Notes under the pieces: generated by a model
Told to the model about the DNA's origin: nothing
The model's input: the letters and a program-made list of their open reading frames with translations, nothing else
Database searches by the model: none
Made by a program: the position numbers and the translations under genes
Part shown: piece by piece, positions 39,757 through 50,141 of the stretch
Layout: each line of letters begins with the position of its first letter
Position numbering within the stretch: position 1 is the stretch's first letter
DNA from: Ruminiclostridium sp.
GTDB taxonomy: Bacteria; Bacillota; Clostridia; Oscillospirales; Ruminococcaceae
Direction of reading: 5' to 3'
NCBI GenBank assembly: GCA_017941355.1
Contig: JAGAWN010000245.1
Coordinates: forward strand, 1 to 55,774
DNA: 55,774 nt

Positions 39757-39811
39757 TGTGTTCTTGTCCGGCTGACGGTATAATTGTTTTTTTGCCTCAG
39801 CATTTTACCGT

Positions 39812-41074
39812 TCATCTGTAAGCCGAGATGATCTCCGCTGTACGGGCAATATCCTCATCGGTATGCGCATACGAAACAAACATCGCTTCAAACTGCGACG
39901 GGGCAGCGTAGATTCCGTTATCGAGCAGATACGAAAAGAACCGTGCGTATTCTGAACGATCGGCAGACTGCGCTGTTTCGTAATCCGTGACTCTCTTTCC
40001 GGCGAAGAACACCGTCATCAGCGAGCCGCAGCGGTTGACATTCAGTCCCGCGTTCCGTGCGGCAGCTTCAAGCTTTGCGGTCTTGCGGTCAAGTTCTCCG
40101 TAAATACCGGGAGTGCGCTCCAACTCGGTTATTGCTGCAATTCCGGCAGCCACGGCTATCGGATTTCCGGAAAGTGTTCCCGCCTGATAGACCGCGCCGA
40201 GCGGTGCCACACACTCCATTATCTCATGCCTGCCGCCGTAAACCGCAAGCGGCATTCCACCGCCGACTATCTTTCCGAGAGCCGTCATATCCGGGGTAAT
40301 ACCATAGTATTCCTGCGCACCTCCCGCAGCAAGCCTGAAACCGGTTATCACCTCATCGAAGATAAGCAGAGCGCCGTACTCCGTTGTGATATCCCGCAGT
40401 CCCTGCAAAAATCCGGGTTCCGGCGGTACTACTCCCATATTTGCCGCGCAGGGTTCAACCAGCACTGCCGCAATGCTTTCCGGGTCATGCTCAAAAAGCT
40501 CCCGCACGGAATCAAGGTCATTATAACGCGCAAGCAGAGTGCAGTCCGCCGCCCCTGCGGGAACTCCCGCGCTGTCCGGCACAGAGCCCGTAAGCAGTCC
40601 CGAACCGCCTTTAACGAGCAGTCCGTCCGAATGTCCGTGATAGCAGCCCTCGAATTTGATTATAAGATCGCGCTTTGTGAATCCGCGGGCTGCCCTGACT
40701 GCGCTCATTACCGCTTCCGTTCCGGAGTTCACAAGCCGCACCAGCTCCATTGACGGGAAATGCCCGCGTATCTTCTCCGCAAGAACTATTTCTCCTTCAT
40801 GGCACGCACCGTATGTAAGTCCTCGTTCACAAGCGGTCTTTACAGCATCGATCACCGACGGGTGAGCGTGACCGAGAATATCGGGTCCCCAGGAACAGAC
40901 GTAATCTATGTATTCGTTTCCGTCCGCGTCGGTTATCCTGTCGCCGCGGGAATCCGCAATAAACAGCGGTTCACGCCCCACACTTCCGAATGCACGGACA
41001 GGGCTGTTCACACCGCCCGGCATCAGCTGTTTTGCTCTTTCAAACAATTCATGTGATCTTTCGGTTCTCATCAT
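39812..41074 (-). CDS. hemL: Glutamate-1-semialdehyde 2,1-aminomutase
   Basis: Protein of 420 residues, a PLP aminomutase that makes 5-aminolevulinate from glutamate semialdehyde. IKFEGCYHGHSDGLLVKGG and the PLP Lys segment TALGKIVGGGMPLAVYGG are family hallmarks. Last gene of the hem operon, 9 bp after hemB. It works with HemA upstream to complete the C5 pathway start. Confidence 0.96.
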   Translation of the reverse strand: MMRTERSHELFERAKQLMPGGVNSPVRAFGSVGREPLFIADSRGDRITDADGNEYIDYVCSWGPDILGHAHPSVIDAVKTACERGLTYGACHEGEIVLAEKIRGHFPSMELVRLVNSGTEAVMSAVRAARGFTKRDLIIKFEGCYHGHSDGLLVKGGSGLLTGSVPDSAGVPAGAADCTLLARYNDLDSVRELFEHDPESIAAVLVEPCAANMGVVPPEPGFLQGLRDITTEYGALLIFDEVITGFRLAAGGAQEYYGITPDMTALGKIVGGGMPLAVYGGRHEIMECVAPLGAVYQAGTLSGNPIAVAAGIAAITELERTPGIYGELDRKTAKLEAAARNAGLNVNRCGSLMTVFFAGKRVTDYETAQSADRSEYARFFSYLLDNGIYAAPSQFEAMFVSYAHTDEDIARTAEIISAYR

Positions 41075-41083
41075 GTTCTCCCG

Positions 41084-42049
41084 TCATTCTTCATCAAGCC
41101 ATTCTGCCGCGTCAAGAGCGTGATATGTGATTATGATATCAGCTCCCGCACGTTTTATCGCCGTCAGATTCTCCATAACTATCCGCCGTTCGTCTATCCA
41201 GCCGTTTGCCGCTGCTGCCTTTACCATGCTGTACTCTCCGCTTACGTTGTACGCGGCTATCGGCAGTTCATACCGGTCACGCGCAGCACGGAGTATATCG
41301 AGATACGCGAGAGCAGGCTTCACCATGACCATATCGGCTCCCTCTTCGATGTCATCGGCTATCTCCCGGAGAGCTTCCCGCCCGTTTGCGGGATCCATCT
41401 GATATGTACGCCTGTCTCCGAATGCGGGAGCAGACTGTGCCGCGTCACGGAACGGCGAATAGTAGCCCGACGCAAACTTCGCGCTGTACGACATGATCGG
41501 AGTATTGACGTGACCGCTGTTATCGAGCGCTTTGCGGATCGCGGCTACACGTCCGTCCATCATATCCGACGGAGCAATGATATCCGCACCGGCATCCGCG
41601 AGACTTACCGCCATTTTCGCAAGCAGCGGGAGTGTATCGTCGTTCACGATCTCACAGCCGCAGACAACTCCGCAATGCCCGTGGGAAGTGTATTCACAGA
41701 GACAAACATCTGCGATAACGAGCAGATGAGGGTATCTCTCCTTTATGTGACGTATTGCGCGCTGAGTTATGCCGTTTTCGCTGTAAGCTTCCGTTGCAAG
41801 TTCATCTTTATGCGCGGGAATACCGAAGATCAGCAATCCGGAAATACCGCTTTTGTCAACTCGGTCAAGTTCCTCGTCAATACGGTCAGTTGACCATTGA
41901 AAGATACCGGGCATAGAGTCCACGGGATTCTTTATACTCTCGCCCTCCGTAACAAATATCGGATATATAAGTTCCTTTTTGTCAAGTCTCGTTTCGCGTA
42001 CAAGATCTCTGATCTCAATGCACGAACGCAGTCTTCTGAAACGTCTCAT
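41084..42049 (-). CDS. hemB: Porphobilinogen synthase
   Basis: Protein of 321 residues that condenses two 5-aminolevulinates. Zinc-type Cys motif [15 protein letters not shown], the first active Lys region [17 protein letters not shown] and the Schiff-base Lys segment [10 protein letters not shown]. It overlaps cobA/hemD by ATGA. Confidence 0.96.
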   Translation of the reverse strand: MRRFRRLRSCIEIRDLVRETRLDKKELIYPIFVTEGESIKNPVDSMPGIFQWSTDRIDEELDRVDKSGISGLLIFGIPAHKDELATEAYSENGITQRAIRHIKERYPHLLVIADVCLCEYTSHGHCGVVCGCEIVNDDTLPLLAKMAVSLADAGADIIAPSDMMDGRVAAIRKALDNSGHVNTPIMSYSAKFASGYYSPFRDAAQSAPAFGDRRTYQMDPANGREALREIADDIEEGADMVMVKPALAYLDILRAARDRYELPIAAYNVSGEYSMVKAAAANGWIDERRIVMENLTAIKRAGADIIITYHALDAAEWLDEE

Positions 42050-43488
42050 TTCTTATGCTCTCCTTTTATTGTGTCAAGAACTCCCTCCGCGCTGTGGGGA
42101 GAAGCTGTTATTACGGCATTTACAGTGTATTCCTTTGCGGTTTCCGCAGTCTGCGAACCTATACACACAATGCGTGTTCTGCCGGAGACTGCGCTTCCGC
42201 CGTCAAAGAAACTGCGGACTCCGAAAGAACTGCCGAACACGATGTGATCCGTGTTACAGTCCATCGGCGGAATACCGGGGACTGCACGGGTATCATAGAT
42301 CCTCACATCATCGTAATCAACGCCGCGTTCGTCAAAAACTCTGTTCAGTTCGCCGGAACCGAGTTTTGCCCGAAGCACCAGCACCTTTCCGGTACATCTT
42401 TCGCATACAGCGTGAGCAAGGTCTGCGACTGTATATCTTTCGGGAACGATATCGGGATATATTCCCGCATCTTCAAGCGTTCCGGCAGTACCGCTGCCGA
42501 CAGCTGCTATCAGTTTTCCCGACAACGAACGCATATCTGTATGCTTTTTACGGCAGTCGTCAATAAACATTTCCGCGCCGTATGAACTTGTGAAAACGAT
42601 GCAGCCGTACCCGTCAAGCTGCGGTATGTCACATTCCCGCTCAACACGCACATGGCTGTATCTGCGCACCTGCGCGCCCTCGGCTTCAAGCAGGTTCGCA
42701 AGCTTGTCCGTGAATTTCCGCGTCCCGGTGACAGTCACCGAAACTCCGTATAACGCACCGGTTTCCGGACTGCCGGAAAAATCATATCCCGCCGTATCTC
42801 CCACGGCTATCACAGCCGGCGCTGTCATTTCCGCACTTACCGCCGCTGCTGCAATATCACGAAGCGATGCTCGTATTGTACGCTGTCTGTATGTTCCGCC
42901 GTCGGAGATCACCGCAGCCGGAATATCGCCGGACATTCCGCCGCGTATCAGCCCTTCCGCGATATCCGGAAGAGCGTTAAGTCCCATTAGGAAAACGAGA
43001 GTACCGTCAAGCGCCGCATACTGTGAAAAATCTCGGCTGCCGTCGGCGGTGTGAGCGGTGATAACGTGAAATCCGCGGCTTACCTTACGGTGCGTAACGG
43101 GAATACCCGCAAGTTCCGGAACAGCTATTGACGATGATATCCCGGGTATCACTGTGAATCCGATATCATGCTCCCGAAGCGCGGCTGTCTCTTCCCCGCC
43201 CCGCCCGAAAACAAAAGGATCTCCGCCTTTCAGACGTCCCACCGTATGACCGGCAAGCGCTTTTTCCACAAGCAGAGCGTTTATTTTTTCCTGCGCTGCG
43301 CTGTGCTTTCCGGAACGCTTTCCCACACAGATAAACTCCGCGTTTTCCGGCGCGTATATCAGCAGTTCCGGGTCTGTGAGCGCATCGTAAACTATACAGC
43401 TGCACTTTCTCAAAGCATTTATCCCTCGCAGAGTTATGAGGTCATACTTTCCGCAGCCTGCACCGATCAGATAAACATGACCGCTCAA
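42046..43488 (-). CDS. cobA-hemD: Uroporphyrinogen-III C-methyltransferase / uroporphyrinogen-III synthase fusion
   Basis: Protein of 480 residues. About 1-245 is the SAM-dependent methyltransferase CobA/SUMT ([35 protein letters not shown]), which makes precorrin-2. About 250-480 is the HemD synthase ([29 protein letters not shown]), which closes the ring to uroporphyrinogen III. The fusion channels the intermediate to siroheme or corrin. ATGA overlaps join it to hemB, and 4 nt join it to hemC. Confidence 0.95.
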   Translation of the reverse strand: MSGHVYLIGAGCGKYDLITLRGINALRKCSCIVYDALTDPELLIYAPENAEFICVGKRSGKHSAAQEKINALLVEKALAGHTVGRLKGGDPFVFGRGGEETAALREHDIGFTVIPGISSSIAVPELAGIPVTHRKVSRGFHVITAHTADGSRDFSQYAALDGTLVFLMGLNALPDIAEGLIRGGMSGDIPAAVISDGGTYRQRTIRASLRDIAAAAVSAEMTAPAVIAVGDTAGYDFSGSPETGALYGVSVTVTGTRKFTDKLANLLEAEGAQVRRYSHVRVERECDIPQLDGYGCIVFTSSYGAEMFIDDCRKKHTDMRSLSGKLIAAVGSGTAGTLEDAGIYPDIVPERYTVADLAHAVCERCTGKVLVLRAKLGSGELNRVFDERGVDYDDVRIYDTRAVPGIPPMDCNTDHIVFGSSFGVRSFFDGGSAVSGRTRIVCIGSQTAETAKEYTVNAVITASPHSAEGVLDTIKGEHKK

Positions 43489-44339
43489 AGTTCATTCACC
43501 AGCCTTTCCGCAAGCGCAAAGCGTTCCTCGCTGGGAGCGCTGTCTGTCGATCGTGTTTGCTGGTCTTTGGTCACAGTAAGAGTGATAATACCGTCCGAGA
43601 TATCAGCCAGCGCACCCGCCGGTGACGAACACCCGCTGCTGAACAGTTCAAGCACATTCCGCTCAGTTTCAAAGCACATGAATGTGTTATCATCACTTAT
43701 TTTCCGAATCAGATCCGCCGTTTCGCCGACGCGCGACTGCACGGCGATAATGCCCTGACACGGCGCGGGAAGGAGTACGCTGAAAGGTATCTCCTTATAA
43801 TCAAAACGTTCATCAGAAAACGCGCCGAGCCGTTCAAGCCCCGCTCTCGCAAGCACTATCCCGTCATATTGCTTTTCGTGCAGCTTTTGCAGGCGCGTAT
43901 CGACATTACCGCGTATATCCGATATCAGCGCTTCGGGAAATAAGCTGCGAATGCCTGCCGCACGACGGATACTGCTTGTTCCGATCACAGGCTTTTCCGG
44001 CATTGCTTCACCCCTGCGTGTCACAAGGATATCATGCGCGTCCGCACGCGGCAGCACGGCTGAAATTACGGTTCTCTCCGCAAGCTGAAGCGGAAGATCT
44101 TTCGCACTGTGTACCGCTATGTCGATTTCACCGTCAAGAAGCGCACGCTCTATACCGTCAACAAAAACACCTTTTCCGCCTATCTTTTCCAGCGGTTTGT
44201 CAAGCACGATATCGCCTTTTGTCGTTATATGTACAAGCTCTGTTTCTATATCCGGAAATGCTGTTTTCAGAGCTTTTGCGACTGCTTCCGACTGTATGAG
44301 CGCAAGCTTGCTCTTACGCGTTCCTATCCTTATTCTCAT
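43485..44339 (-). CDS. hemC: Hydroxymethylbilane synthase
   Basis: Protein of 284 residues that polymerises four porphobilinogens. IGTRKSKLALIQSEAV at the N-terminus, DIAVHSAKDLP, GTSSIRRAAGIR and the dipyrromethane cofactor Cys237 in LFSSGCSSPAGA. It is slightly shorter than usual (about 300-310) through a compact third domain. Starts inside the met8-like gene end (26-nt overlap). Confidence 0.95.
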   Translation of the reverse strand: MRIRIGTRKSKLALIQSEAVAKALKTAFPDIETELVHITTKGDIVLDKPLEKIGGKGVFVDGIERALLDGEIDIAVHSAKDLPLQLAERTVISAVLPRADAHDILVTRRGEAMPEKPVIGTSSIRRAAGIRSLFPEALISDIRGNVDTRLQKLHEKQYDGIVLARAGLERLGAFSDERFDYKEIPFSVLLPAPCQGIIAVQSRVGETADLIRKISDDNTFMCFETERNVLELFSSGCSSPAGALADISDGIITLTVTKDQQTRSTDSAPSEERFALAERLVNEL

Positions 44340-44955
44340 GCGCGTTTTTTATCCTTTCAAGCAAATCGTCTATATCACTGTCGTCCGGCAAAACATCACC
44401 TTGCAGGCACAGATCTATAACTGCATCGGCAGCTTCGGCACGCTGTTTTTCTGTGCCGAACATCTCTTTTATCCGTGGACGATATCTTGCGAGTATCTCC
44501 CCTATGCCGAGAGTGAAGCTGTCCATCTCTTCTTCCACTATTTTACGCACGAACTTTGCGAAAGCGGGAGCTGTTCCGCCCGTGCTTATACCGATCGTGA
44601 CATTTCCCTCCCTGACCAGCGCAGGAAAGTAGAACCCGCAGTTCTCGGGGTCATCGACGGTATTCACAAGAATATGCCTTTCGGTGCAGAGTCTGTAGAT
44701 GCGGGAATTGAGCGCCCTGTCGTCCGTGGCTGCGATCACGGCAAACGCTCCGTCAAGGTCTGATTCCTCAAATCGCCTGTGCAGCAGAGTTATACCTTCA
44801 AGTGCAGAGAATCCCGCACTGATCTCCGGTGCCGCAACAGTTAAGCGAGGCTCAAACGGCAGCAGCTTTTCCGCCTTTCGCAGCGCCACATTTCCGCCTC
44901 CGGCTATAAGTATCTTTCTGTCTTTGATATCAATAAAAAACGGGAAAAAAGCCAT
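44314..44955 (-). CDS. Precorrin-2 dehydrogenase / sirohydrochlorin ferrochelatase (Met8/CysG-N type)
   Basis: Protein of 213 residues. The NAD-binding start ILIAGGGNVALRKAEKLL, VIAATDDRALN and ISTGGTAPAFAK match the Met8/SirC family that oxidises precorrin-2 and, in bifunctional members, inserts iron to make siroheme. No separate ferrochelatase is seen, so this may do both. The product is the siroheme needed by the sulfite reductase. Confidence 0.92.
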   Translation of the reverse strand: MAFFPFFIDIKDRKILIAGGGNVALRKAEKLLPFEPRLTVAAPEISAGFSALEGITLLHRRFEESDLDGAFAVIAATDDRALNSRIYRLCTERHILVNTVDDPENCGFYFPALVREGNVTIGISTGGTAPAFAKFVRKIVEEEMDSFTLGIGEILARYRPRIKEMFGTEKQRAEAADAVIDLCLQGDVLPDDSDIDDLLERIKNAHENKDRNA

Positions 44956-46052
44956 TATTTCTCCTCCGGATCTCCGAGGACATCAAGCACAGCGCAGAAC
45001 TGCTCACTGTTCAATCTGTCCCTGAGTTTATACAGCAGTCCGTCAAATGACAGTTCCGAAGCCGCCTTGCGGGCAGTGTCAAGCTTCGGAAGAAACGCGT
45101 GGAACGCAAGCTTTTTTTGCAGTTCATCTATTTCCTCGTTTATGATAAATTCCGCCTGTTCGGCAGCCGACATTTTCAGTTCGTTGTTATGCTTTGCAAG
45201 CGCTCCGATATCGTCGATGCCGATAAAACGAGCGCCGGCGGCGGCGTCGGAGCGTTCGATATCCGGCGGCACCGCAAGGTCAATAAACAGCCGGGGTTTC
45301 GCAGTTTTCAGCGCAGCGGCAAGTTTCTTCGCAGTTACCGTAAAGTGCGGGCTTGATGTTGCGCTTATTATGCAGTCCGCTTCGTCCATAAATTCATAGC
45401 GCCTGTCATACGGAACTGTGCGCACATTGTCAAAATGCAGATCACCGGCAGTATGGGAACGTGCGGTCTGCGTGATATGTACATTTTTGTGCGGCAGCAG
45501 GTTTTTGAGTGTTGCCGAGCCTATCTTCCCGCTTGCACCGATCATAAGCACATTCACATTATCACCGAGATGCGCGGCTTCATTCGCGGCAATGGTAGCT
45601 GCCGAAACAGGTGTTACCGAAAGCGCAGTTTCGGTCTTTATCCGTTTTGCGCACGCCACAGCAGCCTGAAACACAGTATTCAGCGTAAAATCGGTTCTGC
45701 TGTTTACGCAGGCTTCCGCGTACGCTTCTTTTACCTGACGCAGTATTTCGTCCTCACCTATTACCATTGAATCTATCCCGCAGGCAACACGGAAAAGGTG
45801 CCGCATTGCCTTTACATCCTCATATATGCGGATATACTCCGTGATATTGTCCATACCGGATATCTCCGCCAGAAACTTCACTGCCTCCCGAACCGGTCTG
45901 CCCGTAAAGTACAGTTCCGTCCGGTTGCAGGTACAGAGTATCACGGATTTTCCGAGTTTCTCCGTTATATCCGAATATCCGCTCTCATCGAACGCGAACC
46001 GTTCGCGCACGGAAACATCAGCGTTTCTGTAACTTATGCTAATAGCTTTCAT
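44955..46052 (-). CDS. hemA: Glutamyl-tRNA reductase
   Basis: Protein of 365 residues that reduces glutamyl-tRNA to glutamate semialdehyde. Catalytic ILCTCNRTELYF (Cys42), VIGEDEILRQVKEAY and NADPH-binding MIGASGKIGSATL. First gene of the hem operon, with its own promoter at 46069-46097, and it shares a base with the Met8-like gene. Confidence 0.96.
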   Translation of the reverse strand: MKAISISYRNADVSVRERFAFDESGYSDITEKLGKSVILCTCNRTELYFTGRPVREAVKFLAEISGMDNITEYIRIYEDVKAMRHLFRVACGIDSMVIGEDEILRQVKEAYAEACVNSRTDFTLNTVFQAAVACAKRIKTETALSVTPVSAATIAANEAAHLGDNVNVLMIGASGKIGSATLKNLLPHKNVHITQTARSHTAGDLHFDNVRTVPYDRRYEFMDEADCIISATSSPHFTVTAKKLAAALKTAKPRLFIDLAVPPDIERSDAAAGARFIGIDDIGALAKHNNELKMSAAEQAEFIINEEIDELQKKLAFHAFLPKLDTARKAASELSFDGLLYKLRDRLNSEQFCAVLDVLGDPEEK

Positions 46053-46068
46053 TTCATCACCGTCAACT

Positions 46069-46097
46069 ATTATACAACATATTTCCGATTATTTCAA
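46069..46097 (-). promoter_or_regulatory. Promoter for hem operon
   Basis: On the minus strand TTGAAA (46092-46097), 17-bp spacer, TATAAT (46069-46074). Confidence 0.75.
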
Positions 46098-46114
46098 TAT
46101 GTTTTTTTCACGGT

Positions 46115-46143
46115 ATAAAAAATGTGCGGAAAACCGCACATTT
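46115..46143 (-). terminator. Terminator of the sulfate transporter operon
   Basis: AAATGTGCGG-AAAA-CCGCACATTT is perfect and followed by T on the minus strand. It stands between cysA and the hem operon promoter. Confidence 0.85.
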
Positions 46144-46148
46144 ATATT

Positions 46149-47207
46149 TCAGATCACGACCGTTTCCTCACGGACAGCATTATTATTCAGCAGCTGCACC
46201 GAGTCGCCGCGGGTTACGAATATCCGGTAGATGAATACATCTACCGTCTCTCCGACTTCGACAGCAGGATCATCAAGCCCGCGCCTTGCGCTGAAAACGC
46301 TTCCGTTGCAGCTGACAGTTATCTCAATGCTGTTTCCGCGGAACTCGACCGTTTCCACTTTTCCCTCCACCGCCGAGTTTTTATATTTCTGAACCTCGGT
46401 TTTCTTCGTGATCTTCACAAATTCCGGACGTACTATCGCTTTGTCGTATTCTCCTACATCGTCAAACGATCTGAACGATCTGTAATCTCTGAGTTCCGAT
46501 GTGATACCGAAAAATGATGATGTAAACGCAGTCGCGGGATTGCGGTAAATGTCGATCGGAGTTCCGGTCTGCTCCACGCGTCCCTTGTTGGTAACTATGA
46601 TCTCGTCAGAAACTTCGATAGCCTCGTCCTGATCGTGAGTCACGAAAATACCGGTGACGCCGAGCTGGTGTATCATGTCTTTCAGCCACTTGCGAAGTTC
46701 CTGACGAACTTTCGCGTCAATTGCCGCAAACGGCTCGTCAAGCAGCAGCACCTGCGGATTGGGAGCAAGCGCACGCGCAAACGCCACACGCTGCCGCTGA
46801 CCGCCGGAAAGCTGCGACGGGTAACGGTTTTCAAAGCCCTCAAGTCCTATAAGCTTCACAAGCTGAGTGACGCGCTCTTTTATCGTCTGCTTGTTCAGCT
46901 TTCGCACTTTCAGACCGAAAGCTATGTTATCATATACAGTCATGTAACGGAACAGCGCATAGCTCTGAAACACGAATCCTATGTTTCTTTCGCTTGCAGG
47001 TATGTCATTAACGACTTTTCCGTCAATGATTATTTCACCGCTGTCGGGGTTTTCAAGCCCCGCTATCATCCGGAGTATAGTGGTCTTACCGCTGCCGGAG
47101 GGACCGAGAAGCGCCACCAGTTTTCCTTTTTCTATACCGAAACTCACGTTGTCGGAAGCCTTGAAATCACCGTATGATTTGTTTATGTTTTTAAGTTCGA
47201 TATACAT
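46149..47207 (-). CDS. cysA: Sulfate/thiosulfate ABC transporter ATP-binding protein
   Basis: Protein of 352 residues. Walker A GPSGSGKT, signature LSGGQRQR, Walker B VLLLDEPFAAID. The C-terminal TOBE-type domain is short. It powers sulfate uptake with CysTW and Sbp. ATG overlaps the cysW stop by one base (TAATG). Confidence 0.95.
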   Translation of the reverse strand: MYIELKNINKSYGDFKASDNVSFGIEKGKLVALLGPSGSGKTTILRMIAGLENPDSGEIIIDGKVVNDIPASERNIGFVFQSYALFRYMTVYDNIAFGLKVRKLNKQTIKERVTQLVKLIGLEGFENRYPSQLSGGQRQRVAFARALAPNPQVLLLDEPFAAIDAKVRQELRKWLKDMIHQLGVTGIFVTHDQDEAIEVSDEIIVTNKGRVEQTGTPIDIYRNPATAFTSSFFGITSELRDYRSFRSFDDVGEYDKAIVRPEFVKITKKTEVQKYKNSAVEGKVETVEFRGNSIEITVSCNGSVFSARRGLDDPAVEVGETVDVFIYRIFVTRGDSVQLLNNNAVREETVVI

Positions 47208-48106
47208 TACTTTTCGCCTCGTCTCTTTCCGATGTATTCAACAATACTGCGCACGATCAGTATCACTATCGCAAGCACCACAAGTATAGATGATACCGCG
47301 AACGCCGGCATGAACTTGTTGTCTCCGAACAGTATCTCCACCTGCAAAGGAAGAGTCACCGTCTTTCCTCGGAGATGTCCCGACAATACCGAGACAGCTC
47401 CGAACTCGCCCATTGCGCGTGCTGCACAGAGAACGATACCGTACAGAAGCGCCCACTTGATATGCGGGAGAGTTATTGTGCGGAATATCGCAAACCCCTT
47501 TGCTCCCATAAGCGCGGCGGCTTCTTCCTCATCTGTTCCCTGCGCTTCAAGTACGGGAAGTATCTCGCGGGATATGAACGGAAACGTGACGAATACCGTA
47601 GCAAGAATAATTCCCGGAACCGCATAGACCACCATGAAATCGAGTTCTTCGAGGAGCGGATACAGTGCGCTCTGTCTGCCGAATGTAAGTACGAATATAA
47701 GTCCGGCGATTATGGGAGATACCGTGACCGGAAGGTCAATAAGCGTCACAAGCAGCTTCTTCCCGCGGAAGCGGAATTTTGATATCGCCCATGCAGCGAA
47801 AACGCCGAATACTGTGTTTATCACGACTGCAAAAGCCGTCGCTTCGAGAGTCAGCAGCAGCGCGCTTAACGTATCGGGATCGGATATCGCTTCAAAATAC
47901 GGTATCACGCCTTTTCTGAAAGCTTCATAAATAACTGTGATAAGCGGCATTACAAGCATTACGAAAAGGAACAGAACGCTTATTGTTATCAATACTATCT
48001 TTACGGCTTTCGAGCCTGCGGTCTGAGCGTGTATCTCCGTGTTCCCTTCACGGCTCACTATTTTTTCCGGTTTGTTCCGGACAGCCTTTTTGGCATTACC
48101 CGACAT
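47207..48106 (-). CDS. cysW: Sulfate ABC transporter permease CysW
   Basis: Protein of 299 residues with six or more membrane segments and the EAA-type loop region EEAAALMGAKGFAIFRTITLP, typical of CysW. It starts 1 bp after cysT, with GGAGG upstream. An N-terminal charged stretch of about 30 residues precedes the first helix. Confidence 0.94.
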   Translation of the reverse strand: MSGNAKKAVRNKPEKIVSREGNTEIHAQTAGSKAVKIVLITISVLFLFVMLVMPLITVIYEAFRKGVIPYFEAISDPDTLSALLLTLEATAFAVVINTVFGVFAAWAISKFRFRGKKLLVTLIDLPVTVSPIIAGLIFVLTFGRQSALYPLLEELDFMVVYAVPGIILATVFVTFPFISREILPVLEAQGTDEEEAAALMGAKGFAIFRTITLPHIKWALLYGIVLCAARAMGEFGAVSVLSGHLRGKTVTLPLQVEILFGDNKFMPAFAVSSILVVLAIVILIVRSIVEYIGKRRGEK

Positions 48107-48107
48107 A

Positions 48108-48938
48108 TCAGTGACCTCCGTTCAGTATTTTCGTGCTGCGTATCTGCACCAGATTCACAAGGAACAATATCAGAAATGCCGCCGCAAGCATAACAAGCGC
48201 TATCGCGGTAGCACTGGAATAGTCATATTCCTGCAGTTCCGACATTATGATAAGCGGGGTTATCTCGGTTTCATAGGGCTGGTTGCCCGCAATGAATACC
48301 ACGCTTCCGTATTCTCCGAGACAGCGTCCGAAAGCAAGACCGAATCCGGTGAATATCGCAGGACGCAGTTCCGGCAGTATCACCGTGAGGAACGTGCGCG
48401 TGCGGCTCGCACCGAGTATTCCCGCAGCTTCCTCATAAAGCGGGTCAAGCTTTTCAAGCACAGGCTGTACTGTGCGCACAACGAACGGTATCCCGATGAA
48501 TATAAGCGCTATCGTGATACCGATACGCGTGTAGGCTATCTTTATGCCCATGCCCGCGAATATCCCGCCTATCCAGCCGGTATCGGCATACAGCGAAGTG
48601 AGCGATATGCCCGCGACCGCTGTGGGCAGCGCGAACGGCAGTTCTATCATACCGTCGAGTATTCTCTTTCCCGGGAAGTCATACCGCACAAGCACCCATG
48701 CAAGTACAACGCCCATTACCGCGTTTATCAGCGAAGCTATGAGCGCGGTTATCAGACTCACCTCAAAGCTTGCAAGAACGCGCGGACGGGTTATTACTTT
48801 TACTATGTCGGCAAGATCCATTTTCGCCGTGAACACGACAAGTGATGCAAGCGGTATCAGAACCATTATGCCGAGCAGTGCAAGCGTAATTCCCATTGAG
48901 ATCCCGAAACCGGGGATAATGCGTTTGTTTCGTTTCAT
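48108..48938 (-). CDS. cysT: Sulfate ABC transporter permease CysT
   Basis: Protein of 276 residues, first permease of the pair, with the EAA-type motif EEAAGILGASRTRTFLTVILP and LGEYGSVVFIAGN, typical of CysT/U. ATG 48938 has AAAGGTAG upstream; the longer upstream frame overlaps the hairpin and is not conserved. It forms the membrane channel with CysW. Confidence 0.94.
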   Translation of the reverse strand: MKRNKRIIPGFGISMGITLALLGIMVLIPLASLVVFTAKMDLADIVKVITRPRVLASFEVSLITALIASLINAVMGVVLAWVLVRYDFPGKRILDGMIELPFALPTAVAGISLTSLYADTGWIGGIFAGMGIKIAYTRIGITIALIFIGIPFVVRTVQPVLEKLDPLYEEAAGILGASRTRTFLTVILPELRPAIFTGFGLAFGRCLGEYGSVVFIAGNQPYETEITPLIIMSELQEYDYSSATAIALVMLAAAFLILFLVNLVQIRSTKILNGGH

Positions 48939-48960
48939 AAATACTACCTTTTTACAGTAT

Positions 48961-48982
48961 ATCCCCGCCCGAAGGCAGGGAT
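48961..48982 (-). other. TTCG-loop hairpin between sbp and cysT
   Basis: ATCCCTGCC-TTCG-GGCGGGGAT on the minus strand forms a 9-bp stem with one G-T pair and a stable TTCG loop. No U-tract follows, so it is likely an mRNA processing or stability element that allows more Sbp than permease. Confidence 0.7.
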
Positions 48983-49017
48983 ACACCGTTTTTATTGAGA
49001 AGAAAAGTTTATAGCTG

Positions 49018-50082
49018 TCAATCCTGCTCGTATATCTGATCGAACAGTCCGCCGTCCGCGAAGTGCTTTTCAAAAGCCTCGTCCCAGCCGCCGAAGTCGT
49101 TGATAGTTACAAGATTTATGTTCAGGTCAAATACATCAGCAAATTCCGCAAGCACTTTCTCATTTGAAGGACGGTAGAAATTCTCGCCGGCTATTCTCTG
49201 AGCTTCCTCGCTGTAGAGGTAGTTCAGGTATTCTGTTGCTACCTCGCGGGTTCCGTTCTTGTCAACCACCTTGTCAACGATCGCTACGGAGGGCTGTGCA
49301 AGAATGCTGATGCTCGGAGTCACGATCTCGTAATCGTCGGGATATTCCTTGAGGGAAAGGAACGCCTCGTTCTCCCATGCAAGAAGCACATCGCCCTGCT
49401 TGTTCTCGACAAAGGAGTTTGTTGAGCCGCGGGCTCCGGAATCGAGCACAAGAACATTTGCGTAAACCTTTTTGATATAGTCGATGACCTTTGCTTCATC
49501 ATTGCCGTATTCCTTCTGCGCCCATGCCCATGCGGCAAGGTAGTTCCAGCGTGCGCCGCCGGAGGTTTTGGGATTGGGGGTTATAACGCCGACATCATCA
49601 CGCGCAATATCGCCCCAGTCAAGAATGTTCTTCGGATTGCCCTTTCTTACAAGGAATACGATAGTGGAGGTGTAAGGTGAGCTGTCGAGCGGGAATTCGC
49701 TTACCCAGCCGGGTTCGATGAGCCCCGCGTCGCGCACCGAGTTCACGTCATATTCGAGAGCAAGCGTCACAACGTCAGCAGGGTTGCCGTTTGCAACTTC
49801 AAGTGCCTGTTTTCCGGAACCGCCGTGTGACTGTGTTATCTCGACCGTCGAATCATGCTCAGATTCCCAGTGCTTTTTGAAAGCTTCGTTGTATGCCGCG
49901 TAAAGCTCACGGGTGGGATCATACGAAACATTGATTATCGAGTAATTCTTTGCGGATTCCGCAGCCGCGCCTGCCGACTCGGTTTCGCTTGAAGCGGAAG
50001 CGCTTGCGCAGGAAGTTGCTGCGAACAGTGTTGTTATAAGTGCGAGAGAAGCTGCTGTTGTTTTAAAAAATGTATTTTTCAT
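49018..50082 (-). CDS. sbp: Sulfate-binding lipoprotein
   Basis: Protein of 354 residues with a lipobox LFAATSC (Cys25), so it is anchored outside the membrane. Sulfate-binding family marks: NVSYDPTRELYAAYNEAFKK, QSHGGSGKQALEVANG and PKTSGGARWNYLAAW. First gene of the transporter operon. ATG 50082 follows ACGAGGT by 8 nt. Confidence 0.95.
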   Translation of the reverse strand: MKNTFFKTTAASLALITTLFAATSCASASASSETESAGAAAESAKNYSIINVSYDPTRELYAAYNEAFKKHWESEHDSTVEITQSHGGSGKQALEVANGNPADVVTLALEYDVNSVRDAGLIEPGWVSEFPLDSSPYTSTIVFLVRKGNPKNILDWGDIARDDVGVITPNPKTSGGARWNYLAAWAWAQKEYGNDEAKVIDYIKKVYANVLVLDSGARGSTNSFVENKQGDVLLAWENEAFLSLKEYPDDYEIVTPSISILAQPSVAIVDKVVDKNGTREVATEYLNYLYSEEAQRIAGENFYRPSNEKVLAEFADVFDLNINLVTINDFGGWDEAFEKHFADGGLFDQIYEQD

Positions 50083-50141
50083 TTTATTTACCTCGTTTCA
50101 TTATTTTGATCGTTGATGTGTGATGTTAATGAGAGAGGTTA

